From Pseudorasbora parva (taxonomy: Eukaryota; Chordata; Actinopteri; Cypriniformes; Gobionidae): DNA of 64,000 bases. The translations under genes were made by a program, and so were the position numbers. Every line of letters starts with the position of its first letter. Within the stretch, counting starts at the first letter, position 1. The stretch spans positions 2,748,778 through 2,812,777 of the forward strand of contig NC_090191.1 of assembly GCF_024679245.1 (NCBI RefSeq). The letters run 5' to 3'. Below are positions 1 to 9,582 of this stretch, one piece after another. Under the pieces are notes generated by a model. It was not told the DNA's origin. It was given only the letters and a program-made list of their open reading frames with translations, and did not search any database.

Positions 1-401
1 GGTGTATAATGTTGTTTGGTTACAATACACCAAAGTGGCTTGGATGTCAACATTCTTCCAAATATTTTCTTTTGTGTTTCACGGAAGAGAGAAAGTCATA
101 CAGGTTTGGAATGACATGAGTAAAAAATTTAATCGCAGTAAATTTACTGCATCCTAGCTCAAAATCATGGCTTTACTGTCAAGTGCATTTCTGTGTGACA
201 AAAGTGCAATATTAAGTTTGTTGCATTTGCAGTAAATTTGATAATATCCATCATTATTTGTCCCTGTCCTAGTTTTAATTATTTGCTTAAATTTAAGCCC
301 CTAACCACAGCAAAACATTCACAGGGAACTCTTGGGCCGAATGGGCTGAGTTTGCCCGGGCCAAATTTTAGCCCCAGTCCAGCCCTGGTCAGAGTCATTT
401 A
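1..401. repeat. Segmental duplication copy A, left part (MITE tail remnant)
   Basis: This stretch matches 35561-35970 almost base for base. The start (GGTGTATAATGTTGTTTGG) lies at the window edge, so the duplication may extend further left. The motif near 85-125 (GAAAGTCATACAGGTTTGG followed by AATGACATGAGTAAA) resembles the tail of the common fish MITE that ends in TTTTGGGTGAACT-type termini, so this is probably an old, truncated copy. No coding potential is seen. It lies in what should be the intron of the first ZNF gene. Confidence 0.75.
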
Positions 402-910
402 GGGTGCGTTCACACTTGTCATGTTTGGTTCGATTAAAACGAACCCTGGTGCGGTTGCTCGGTTAGTACGGTTCATTTGAACATATGTGAACGCTGCCAT
501 CCGAACCCTGGTGCGCACCAAACAAGCGGACCGAGACCGCTAAAAAGATGGGTCTCGGTCCGATTCCAAACGAACTCTGGTGCGGTTCGATTGATATATG
601 AACGCAACACGGACCAAAGACATGTAAACGGACCAAAAACCGGACGTAATGTCACAAGATGCGACGCATAATGCAGCTGATTTGACGACGCGGAAAGATC
701 GGTGTATCCAAAATGAGTAACTTTAACATTAGAGGGCAAACGTGGAGCAACGAGGAAGAGCCAGACGAGCATGTTTCGAAAATGCTAGAAAAAACACACA
801 AAAAGCATACCTGGCTCTTCTCATCAAAGTTCCCGTGTTGCCCATTATTGGGCAGGTGCAGACGACAGAACGGCCGTCTCTGTTCTGCACAACGGAGGAA
901 ATCCTGCTGC

Positions 911-1245
911 TGTTTTGAATGTTTTGAACATTTTATGAGCTCTTCATGAGTTCTCAGCGGGTAAAAAATAATGCCACATGTACACGCATAAAATTATCGC
1001 GTTTAATCCAGCACACAGCGTTGTTTTGAACATTTCATGAGCTCTTCATGAGTTCTCTGGTAAGAAATAATGCCAAATGTGTTACACGCATAAAATGATC
1101 GCGTTTAATCCAGCACACAGCGTTGTTTTGAATGTTTTGAACATTTCATGAGCTCTTCATGAGTTCTCTGGTAAAAAATAATACCATGTACATGCATAAA
1201 ATGCCCGCGCGTGTAATCCGCACACAGCATTGTTCTGAATGTTCG
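911..1245. repeat. Tandem repeat, three units of about 102-111 bp
   Basis: Three imperfect units share the core TTTTGAACATTTCATGAGC followed by TCTTCATGAGTTCTC, a run of ATAATRCC and CGCATAAAATNATCGCG. The ATGAGCTCTTCATGAG palindrome starts near 935, 1037 and 1148, giving periods of 102 and 111 bases. The array lies inside the TTA-flanked DNA element and was probably generated within it. It is not coding. Confidence 0.8.
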
Positions 1246-1371
1246 GTAAGCGAGCTCCTACGTCATATAAACCGACCAATCAGGTTGTGAGCGTCTCCCT
1301 GTGCCTTTGGTTCGGTAACTTTAGGTTCGCTGTTAAAAATGCCCGTGTGAACGCTAAGCGAACCAGGGTCC

Positions 1372-2339
1372 TGTACCATGAAGCTGGTTTAGCTGGCTAG
1401 CCAGATTTGTTTAAGCTTAGTTTGTGCCAATCCTGGGTTTTAGGTACCATTAAAGTGGTTTGGCTTTTAGCTGTGTTCATCACCATAGTAACTTACGCTC
1501 CAGAGCTAACCTGCTCTGGGGCAGGTTATGTTCTGGATTAGAGATCTCAATCTGAAATTGGACCAATCAGCTGTGAGTAAAGTGACACACCTCTGATGCA
1601 GTGTCGCAAGTCACTCCCCCTGTTTCTACTCCAAATTAAAGGTAACTGCATAGTAAATGGTTTTTAAAGACTAAAGTGTCTGGCTTTTAACAATGCTTAT
1701 TTATAAAAAATAATAATTTTGAATGATTTAGATATAACTTATGTAATTATTATACCTTTAATAAATTACACATTTATCATTTTAGTTAATCAATCATTAA
1801 TAGGCACTTTGTTAAAATTAATACATAAGTCATATAAATAACATCACCTGCATAAAGTCATATGGATAAGCTTTAAAATCAATAAATAAAACTAGCCTAT
1901 TAAAAAAAAGAAGCTTACTAAGCTTAAATGTTCAATTTTCTCTATATCAACTAAACTAACTTCATAACTTTTACTTGCATTGACGTATACTATTTTTCTT
2001 AAAGTTGTCCTCTTTCATAGACAGCTTTTCTTCTTGCTGTGTATTTTTTTTTATTTTAATTCTCAACATTTTTCAATCATGCAATATTCTGCAGAAGAGA
2101 GAAATGAATCTCACTGATTGTCTCGCGAGAAGTTCGTCTCAGTTCCACAGCGTGTGATTGGCTGTTCACTACTGATGTCACAGCTAAACTCCTGAACTCA
2201 GGATCAAAGCCTGAGTTGACAAAGAAAGTGGAAGATCAGCATCATGGGACCAACAAAGCCTTAATACAATGGTTTGGTTTTGTCAACTCAAAACTAATCC
2301 TTTAACCCTGAGTTTGTTAAACTACCATCATGGTACAGG
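1372..2339. mobile_element. Probable nested MITE with CCTGTACCATGA termini
   Basis: The left end reads CCTGTACCATGAAGCTGG and the right end CTACCATCATGGTACAGG, which are inverted relative to one another over about 12 bases and then degenerate (GGTTTAG versus AGTTTAAC). The block sits entirely inside the 402-2422 element. I cannot fix a target-site duplication (flanks GGGT and CCCC), and the paralogue is empty of the whole outer element, so this is less secure than its host. Confidence 0.5.
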
Positions 2340-2422
2340 CCCCAGGACTATTATGTTTGTTTTTGTTTTTTGGTCCGGATCAAACGAACCAAACGAACCG
2401 AACTACAAGTGTGAACGCACCC

Positions 2423-2968
2423 TTAGTTTCATCAAGCCTTCCTTAGTTTATTTTAAAGCAGTAAAAGAGACCTTTAAATCAGTTAGTTCTGTAATAGCCG
2501 CTCTTGATATTTGATATCCGGTTACTCACACTCTGCTGTGTTTACATGAGTTGACGGTTGTCTCTCTCTTAATGATAACTGGGACTCCGTTAATGATACC
2601 ATCGCTCCTCTCCATTACCACAACAAACAGCCAGATAGTCCATATGCACGGAGATCACAAATAGATGCATGAGGCAGATTAAATAGCCGCCGGCATAATC
2701 AACTTTCCGTCGCAAAAAAACAATAACACGGCTCAGAAGAGAGGAGACTGCCTAACAAACTGCTCAACAACTTCCCTTTTTTGACCTCCCCGCCGTCACT
2801 CTTTTCTGCTTAGTTAACCCATACGTCATCTTGCATATGGTATTCCCCAACTGGACTGACATATCCGCCATCTTTGTTGTGGCATTCACTTAAACTATAT
2901 ATTATGTCGTTCAATCCATCCCATTCCTCTGAATATTAACTATTAATATTTAATAATGCATGCAATAT
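2423..2968. repeat. Segmental duplication copy A, right part
   Basis: Sequence from TTAGTTTCATCAAGCC to about AATGCATGCAAT matches 35968-36006 plus 37669-38181. The paralogous copy is split by the solo LTR at 36007-37668; the uninterrupted target is GCAG at 2458-2461 here. No gene is seen. Confidence 0.8.
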
Positions 2969-3019
2969 AAATCACATTAATGTCAGACTTATTAGAAGAT
3001 GAAAGTGCATTGTCACAAT

Positions 3020-3385
3020 TAGGGTTGGGCATTCGATTAAATTTTCTTAGTCGATCGTCGGGAGAATTAACGATCGACTATCGATTAATCATTAATATTT
3101 TTATTATAAAATAAATTATTTAACTTTTATAATTAGAAAATGCAATGAATACAAAAATGCAGCGTTTTTCCTCAGAGACCTTCATTACTAGATCAACTTG
3201 TAGCAGACAGTAAACTACATTCAGTTAGCCAAACAGAACATATTATGTACTCGTGCATATGAGTTTCTGTTGCGTTCGTTTTCTATCATGTCCTTTCCCA
3301 CAAGAAGCATGTCTGACGTGGCGCTGCTGCTGGGTGATGAACGGGGAAGCCCTATAGCCTACTTAATGTTATTAAGCATTATCAA
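3020..3385. mobile_element. Truncated hAT-like MITE, same family as 39065-40724
   Basis: It starts TAGGGTTGGGCATTCGATT, close to the TAGGGCTGGG terminus of the complete hAT-like element at 39065-40724, followed by the same kind of TCGAT-rich subterminal sequence. The stretch near 3305-3350 (GCATGTCTGACGTGGCGCTG) matches the inside of that element near 39760. The other end is missing: an L2-like LINE fragment abuts at about 3391. Confidence 0.55.
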
Positions 3386-3390
3386 GAATA

Positions 3391-3690
3391 GATCTGTCGA
3401 TCTCAATTTGTGCAGCCGAGTCTGTAGCCATTTTCAAAAAGCATCTTAAGGCATATCTTTTCCAACTGCACTTGATCAATAAAGACTATCACTTAACCAT
3501 CCCATTTCATTTTCTGTTTGTTTGTTTGAAAAAAAAAGTTTGTGTACTGTGCTCAATTAACTGAGACTTCTTACAGCACTTGCAGGTTGTTGGCCTTGTT
3601 TGTTTCGTTGCTTCTATTGCTCTCCCCTTTTTGTAAGTCACTTTGGATAAAAGTGTCTGCTACATGATTAAATGTAAATGACATGGTGGA
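3391..3690 (+). mobile_element. L2-like LINE 3' end, copy A
   Basis: This is the last part of the reverse transcriptase frame plus 3' tail of the LINE seen more fully at 41540-42360 and 54480-55310. It includes AGCCGAGTCTGTAGCCATTT and the tail TTTGGATAAAAGTGTCTGCT with ATGATTAAATGTAAATG repeats, a tail commonly shared by fish L2-clade LINEs and their SINEs. It is 5'-truncated and not functional. Confidence 0.7.
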
Positions 3691-4745
3691 TCTGTAAAAG
3701 TACTCTCCCCTCCCAGTAGGTGCGTACTCGCGCCATATATAGACTAACTGTGGCGGGAGAGAGGGGGCTTCAGGTGAAGGGTAGACAGATGACACAGGAA
3801 CCAGGGTGGATGCAGCGAGGACCCATGGAGGAGACCGGACCAATGACTTGAGGGGGCTGACTAACAGATGGCGATGCAGGTGCCAGTGGAGGCCAGGGTC
3901 TTGCCGCAGAGCCAGAGAAATGAAGACCCGAGGCGAGGGCGGGTCGATGAATATAGGTATAGCTGTTGGTCTACTGGGCCACAGTGGTCCTGAGGGAGGT
4001 AAGAGCCAGGGTAGCACCAATGGGTCAATGGGCTGAGATGGAGTCCTTGTCGTGAAGGCCAGAGGCAGCATTCAGGGATCATTCACGACGAGGTGGTCTG
4101 GATCCCTCACTGGACACTCGTTGCGAGTGAGAGGCGGATCAGAACAAGTCTTTAAGCTGGTGTTCCCTCACCAGGTTATATTCTTGACCTGAAGTCTGCA
4201 CTCTTCTAAACTGCTTTCCTTCCCCGATGGAAGACTGGTGACATGGTTGAGGGTTCTATCCCTTGGACTGAACCATAAAGAATGAAATCAATGGACCTCT
4301 TCAAAGAGGATGTGATGGCATTGGCTGGTAATTGTCTGACGTATGGATCGTCTAAACCGCTCCAAAGAATCATCTTGAGCGTCACATTGTTCCAGGGCAC
4401 CTGGTCTGCAAGTCCGAGGAACTCCATGAAATATTCATCAATGGGGCGGTGGTCCTGGAAGAGGGAGAGAAGCAGATTGGCTTGGCTCTGTGGGATAAGG
4501 AACATGTCCATCGCACTGTGGTCTGTTATGGGTCCTGTCTTCCGTTACAGAAGCACACTCAGAGACCGAAAGAATGCAGTGCAAGGGTGATTTATTGACA
4601 ACACTTAAGTAAATCAAATGAATGCAGGTAAGTATTGAGAATTTTGCAAACGGTTGGAGTGAAGAAGAAAATAAGCAGTCCAATCTTAAGAATATTACAG
4701 TCACAGGAGAGTGTGGATGGAGAGGGATCAGTCAAGAAGCATAAA
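3690..4745 (-). mobile_element. LTR-retroelement gag-like remnant, copy A
   Basis: On the minus strand, 4206-4511 encodes about 100 residues resembling the conserved core of fish retrotransposon Gag proteins (SQANLLLSLFQDHRPIDEYF, then a Leu/Ala-rich helix region and a GLDDP motif). Further along, 3571-4071 is proline/leucine-rich in the same orientation, as gag spacer regions often are. The same block recurs at 42355-43370 and 55301-56316. It has no protease or polymerase and carries stops between frames, so it is a remnant carried in a ZNF intron. Family assignment is from motif memory only. Confidence 0.5.
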
Positions 4746-5300
4746 CCTTGTTGCAACTATCTGGAACACTCAGAAAGTCTGGAGAAGGGAGATCGCTGGA
4801 AGTAAACTTAGTTTGCACAGTTTAGTCACTTGGAACAACATCTAGAGAGTACGGTAAGTGTCACTTGAAGAGCTTGTTTTTAGAAAGGTATGGTCATTAT
4901 TTGATTTTACTGGAAATGGTTTGCACTAGAGAAAAGTGATACTGTTTAATTATTACTGGGTATTTAAAAATAAATCATAATAAATGTTGAAATCTGTTAT
5001 TATCTTTTCATTCTTTTTTCTGTAGGCAGCACTAACTTCCTTTAAGCAGCAAGCAGTTAACCATCTGTTTGATAGAAAAGCACACTTAATCTGCTAGACT
5101 ACAAGGTAGTGATGGGGTCTGCAGTTGAAGGCCTGTTGTACTCCTTTAATTCCCCAAACTGCACAGCCCTATATTCCAAACCACTTCAATAACACCTGTG
5201 GCAGTGTCCTAAACACATTGACTCCAAACATGAAGAGTTTGGAAATTGTCCTAAAGAACGGAAATGGTTACAAATATTGAGAAAAGTTTCTTTCTGTAGC
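4746..5300. other. Duplicated intron sequence, nothing else recognised
   Basis: This matches 43371-43920 and 56317-56870 closely and lies in the intron just upstream of the finger exon. No open frame, RNA gene or repeat unit was recognised. It ends at the insertion site of the 5304-6867 transposon. Confidence 0.6.
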
Positions 5301-5303
5301 TTC

Positions 5304-6867
5304 AGCCCTGTTTCCACCACAGGAACTTTACCCAGGAACCAGGAACTTTGGTTGGTACTCAGTGTGTTTAGACCGCAGGAACCAGGGTCTAAATGAAGGT
5401 CCGGGTAAATATTTCCCTCTCCAAAAGGCCCTGCTAGCGAGGTAGCACTTGTAGTAGCAATAATCTGTGTTTTTCTCGGGCAAAGAATTGACTCGGGTCT
5501 TCGTTCAAATATCAATGTTTTACTGAATGTTCTTGTACAATAAACAGAAATAAAACTCCGGTCAAAAAACTGTGTAGCTCCGTCTTTCTTTCGTTCTTAC
5601 AAAAGGGCGCAAAACCAAAGGCGCCGAAGCAGTCCAATAATAAAACGGAGCAAACCATTACAGAATAAACATAGGGGAGTATAACAAATATACTTATAAA
5701 TCCAAACACTTTAAAATCTAAACCTAAATCTTATTCATGCATTTCTAACTTTAATATTAAATTTTATTATTCAAATAATGGCTCTTATAGTACTTTTTCA
5801 AAGTTCAGGAACTTTTGAGGGCGGGACTTGGGCGCTGAACATGCTGATTGGTTTAGCTCACGCAGCATTTTATTTCAACCGGCATTTTTATAAGTCTTTT
5901 GCGAGGTTTGGTCTACGTTCAGTAAATATCAGTCTTGCTCTCTGTCTGATGGCGCGCGTTTGTCTCAGCCATCTCACGTGCAATGTCCATAATAGCTGAT
6001 AATAATATACATTGTCATTTTAAATCTAGCTTTACAAGCTTACTGAATATGCTGCATGCTGCTGAATCTGCATATTAGTGCTCTTTTCTGTCGTTGTTAA
6101 TTACCTCTTAGTAAACCTATACATAACCAGCAAAAGCAACACAGCTTGAATCTCTTCCATACTCGTTATTAATTTTTTTACAGTCTAGATTTTTCATCAT
6201 GTAAACGACCTGACCGATTACTTTTAAGTGTGCGTCCTTACATGACGTGACAGCGCGCACCGCGCTCATGTTGACAAGAGAGGAAAGTTAATTTTTCTGA
6301 GGGGTAAACTTTTTATTTCGTAAGTTATGAAGATAATGTTGGAATAATGACACAGCGTATATTGCCCCAGGCAGTTTTTACTTTAACTGCGCCTGACAGA
6401 AGAAATTTTTTTTTCTGAGATGGTTATTACACTTTACAACAAAAAAATAGCTTATATAATACTGTATTAGTCCTGGTGGCCGTTAAGAGTTGCTATGGCT
6501 ACAGTTAACACACTCCAGCTGCTGGAGAAAACAGCGTTGACATTTTTGATGCGGCAGACAAACTGCATGTGACAAAATGATTGCGATTGAAAGTCATCTC
6601 ATGTAAACACCAGATCGGTTTAGATAACGTCTCATGTAAACAGTCCACTAAATCTTTCAATCGGTACACACAAAAATTATTACTGTCCGTCACTGACTTG
6701 GAGGAGCAGTCGCGTGCAGTCCTACATCACCGGACTAATTTGCCTAATCTTCTCGGAACTTTATCGCGGTGGAAACACAGACAGCTGCAGGTCTGGGGGG
6801 GAGAAAAGTTCCTGTTAAAAATTTCCTGGTACAAATTGTTCCGGGTAATTTTGGTGGAAACGGGGCT
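5304..6867. mobile_element. 3-bp-TSD DNA transposon (PIF/Harbinger-like), copy 1
   Basis: The ends are AGCCCTGTTTCCACCACAGG and the inverse GGTGGAAACGGGGCT, flanked by TTC at 5301-5303 and 6868-6870. The paralogous introns at about 43921 and 56866 read TTCTGTAGCTTAGTTTG with no insertion. A second copy at 50317-51443 is flanked by TTA. The interior holds an ATG-rich stretch but no recognisable transposase, so it is non-autonomous. It sits about 120 bp upstream of the finger-exon splice acceptor of gene 1 only. Confidence 0.85.
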
Positions 6868-6985
6868 TTCGTTTGTATAGGATCTGGCAAACATGTTTTT
6901 GGTTGTGATGCCTTAAATGTTTTAATATCTTGATGTCTGTTGTTTTGTGCCATTAAACTGTTTTTTTTGTGTGTGTCTCTTTTAG

Positions 6986-9582
6986 ATCTGATGGCACTGA
7001 AAGTGGAGAGTCAAGACCTAAATGAAATGGAAGAGAATGAAATGCATGGGCAACATCATGATTTCATAACAGGAGAAAAATCTTTTAGTTGCTCACAGAC
7101 TGAAAAGATTTCCTCACAAAAAAATGCTCAAAGGCCAGGAAAGAGTTTAAGTAAAAAGCAACACCTTAAAGTCCACATCAGAGTTCACACTGAAGAGAAG
7201 CCGTTCACCCTCCAAGAGTGTGGAAAGAGATTTATTAAAAAAGAAAACCATAAAAAACACACAAGTATTCACACTGTGGGGAAGCCTTATACCTGCCAGC
7301 AGTGTGGAAAAAGTTTCACTTATAAAGGGACTCTCAGAGTCCACTTGAGGATTCACACTGGAGAGAAGCCTTTCACCTGCCAAGAGTGTGGAAAGAGTTT
7401 CAATCAAAAAGGACACCTTGAAGAACACATGAGAATTCACACTGGAGTGAAACCTTACACCTGCCAAGAATGTGGAAAAAGTTTCACTTATAAAGGGAGT
7501 CTCAGAGTCCACTTGAGAATTCACACTGGAGTGAAGCCTTTTACCTGCCAACAGTGTGGAAAGAGTTTCAATCGAAAAGGAAACCTTGAGGAACACAAGA
7601 AAATTCACACGGGAGTAAAGCCTTTTACCTGCCAAGAGTGTGGAAAAAGTTTCACTTATAAAGGGAGTCTCAGAGTCCACTTGAGAATTCACACTGGAGT
7701 GAAGCCTTTCGCGTGCCAAGAGTGTGGAAAGCCTTTCACACAGAAAGCGAGTCTTGATGACCACTTGAGAATTCACACTGGAGTGAAGCCATTCACCTGC
7801 CAACAGTCTGGAAACAGTTTCAATCACACAGGAAACCTTGAGGAACACATCACAATTCACAGTGGAGAGAAGCCTTACACCTGCCAAGAGTGTGGAAAGA
7901 TTTTTACTCATAAAGAGAGTCTTAAAGTTCACACGAGAGTTCACACTGGAAAGAAGCCTTACACCTGCCCACAGTGTGGAAAGAGTTTTATTAGAAAAGA
8001 ATATCTAGAAGCCCATATGAGAATTCACTCTGGAGAGAAGCCTTACAACTGCCAAGAGTGTGGAAAGAATTTCACTCAAAAAGGGAATCTTAAAACCCAT
8101 ATGAGAATTCACACTGGAGTAAAGCTTTACACCTGCCAAGAGTGTGGAAGGAATTTCACTCAAAAAGGGCACCTTGAAGAACACATGAGAATTCACACTG
8201 GAGTGAAACCTTACACCTGCCAAGAATGTGGAAAAAGTTTCACTTATAAAGGGAGTCTCAGACTCCACTTGATAATTCACAATGGAGTGAAGCCTTTCAC
8301 CTGCCAACAGTGTGGAAAGAGTTTCAATCGAAAAGGAAACCTTGAGGAACACAAGAAAATTCACACTGGAGTAAAGCCTTTTACCTGCCAACAGTGTGGA
8401 AAGAGTTTCAATCAAAAAGGACACCTTGAAGAACACATGAGAATTCACACTGGAGTGAAACCTTACACCTGCCAAGAATGTGGAAAAAGTTTCACTTATA
8501 AAGGGAGTCTCAGAGTCCACTTGAGAATTCACACTGGAGTGAAGCCTTTCACCTGCCAAGAGTGTGGAAAGAGTTTCAATCGAAAAGGAAACCTTGAGGA
8601 ACACAAGAAAATTCACACTGGAGTAAAGCCTTTTACCTGCCAAGAGTGTGGAAAAAGTTTCACTTATAAAGGGAGTCTCAGAATCCACTTGAGAATTCAC
8701 ACTGGAGTGAAGCCTTTCACCTGCCAAGAGTGTGGAAAGCCTTTCACACAGAAAGCGAGTCTTGATGACCACTTGAGAATTCACACTGGAGTGAAGCCAT
8801 TCACCTGCCAACAGTGTGGAAACAGGTTCAATCACACAGGAAACCTTGAGGAACACATGAGAATTCACAGTGGAGAGAAGCCTTACACCTGCCAAGAGTG
8901 TGGAAAGATTTTCACTTATAAAGAGAGTCTTAAATTTCACATGAGAGTTCACACTGGAGAGAAGCCTTTCACCTGCCCACAGTGTGGAAAGAGTTTTAAT
9001 AGAAAAGAATATCTTGAAGCCCATATGAGAATTCACTCTGGAGAGAAGCCTTACAACTGCCAAGAGTGTGGAAAGAATTTCACTCAAAAAGGGCATCTTA
9101 AAACCCACATGAGAATTCACACTGGAGTGAAGCCTTACCCCTGCCAAGAGTGTGGAAGGAATTTCACTCAAAAAGGACACCTTGAAGAACACATGAGAAT
9201 TCACACTGGAGTGAAACCTTACACCTGCCAACAGTGTGGAAAGAGTTTCACTCACAAAAGATCCTTTGAGCAACACATGAGTATTCACTCCGAAGAGAAG
9301 TCTTACACCTGCCAACAGTGTGGAAAGAGTTTCACTCGAAAAGCAAGACTTGAGGAACACATAAGAATTCACACTGGAGTGAAGCCTTACACCTGCCAAC
9401 AGTGTGGAAAGAGTTTCACTCAAAAAAGGCATCTTAAATCCCACATGAGAATTCACACTGGAGAGAAGCCTTCTTCTACATTAGTACAAAATCTTCTGAT
9501 CAAAACACACGAGGAAGACGGAGTAAAACAAGCAATCATATGTAAGCAGATGCATATGGTAAATAACATGATCATCATATAA
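6986..9582 (+). CDS. FINZ-class C2H2 zinc-finger protein, finger exon of gene 1
   Basis: This is the terminal coding exon of a DNA-binding C2H2 protein expected to act in the nucleus; in cyprinids this class is associated with repression of transposable elements, but the target here is unknown. I place the start at the acceptor CTCTTTTAG|AT rather than at the ATG at 6940, because the encoded [17 protein letters not shown] linker is the known continuation of the FINZ exon and the phase fits (G + AT = Asp). After an acidic/serine linker come two decayed fingers (first Cys lost in FTLQECGKRF), then 26 repeats of 28 residues, of which one (CQQSGNSF) has lost its second Cys, leaving about 25 intact C2H2 fingers. 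Linkers are mostly TGVKP instead of TGEKP. A ten-finger block is duplicated internally. The C-terminus is a short tail after the last finger. The FINZ exon lies outside the window. Confidence 0.93.

Larger units (their letters stand above)
402..2422. mobile_element. Non-autonomous DNA transposon with 18-bp TIRs and TTA TSD (PIF/Harbinger-like)
   Basis: The element begins GGGTGCGTTCACACTTGT and ends with the exact reverse complement, ACAAGTGTGAACGCACCC, an 18-bp perfect terminal inverted repeat. It is flanked by TTA at 399-401 and 2423-2425. The paralogous copy at 35968-35970 reads straight through (GTCATTTAGTTTCATC), which is the empty site. A 3-bp TTA duplication is typical of PIF/Harbinger elements; the superfamily call is inference because no transposase is present. 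GGTTCG-type subterminal motifs recur at both ends. It holds a tandem repeat (911-1245) and a probable nested element (1372-2339). Confidence 0.85.

Noticed and set aside
6940..6985. ATG at 6940 as the start of gene 1 (and 44018, 56938 for the others)
   Set aside because: It lies upstream of a conserved splice acceptor and encodes a hydrophobic stretch from the polypyrimidine tract; the FINZ exon supplies the real start in the related genes.
7147..9456. Long minus-strand open frames (265 and 483 residues) opposite the finger exon of gene 1, with equivalents opposite genes 2 and 3
   Set aside because: They are the antisense of the 84-bp finger repeat: repeated codons such as GGAAAGAG and CACAGT avoid stops on the other strand. 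Their sequence ([18 protein letters not shown] repeats) only mirrors the fingers.
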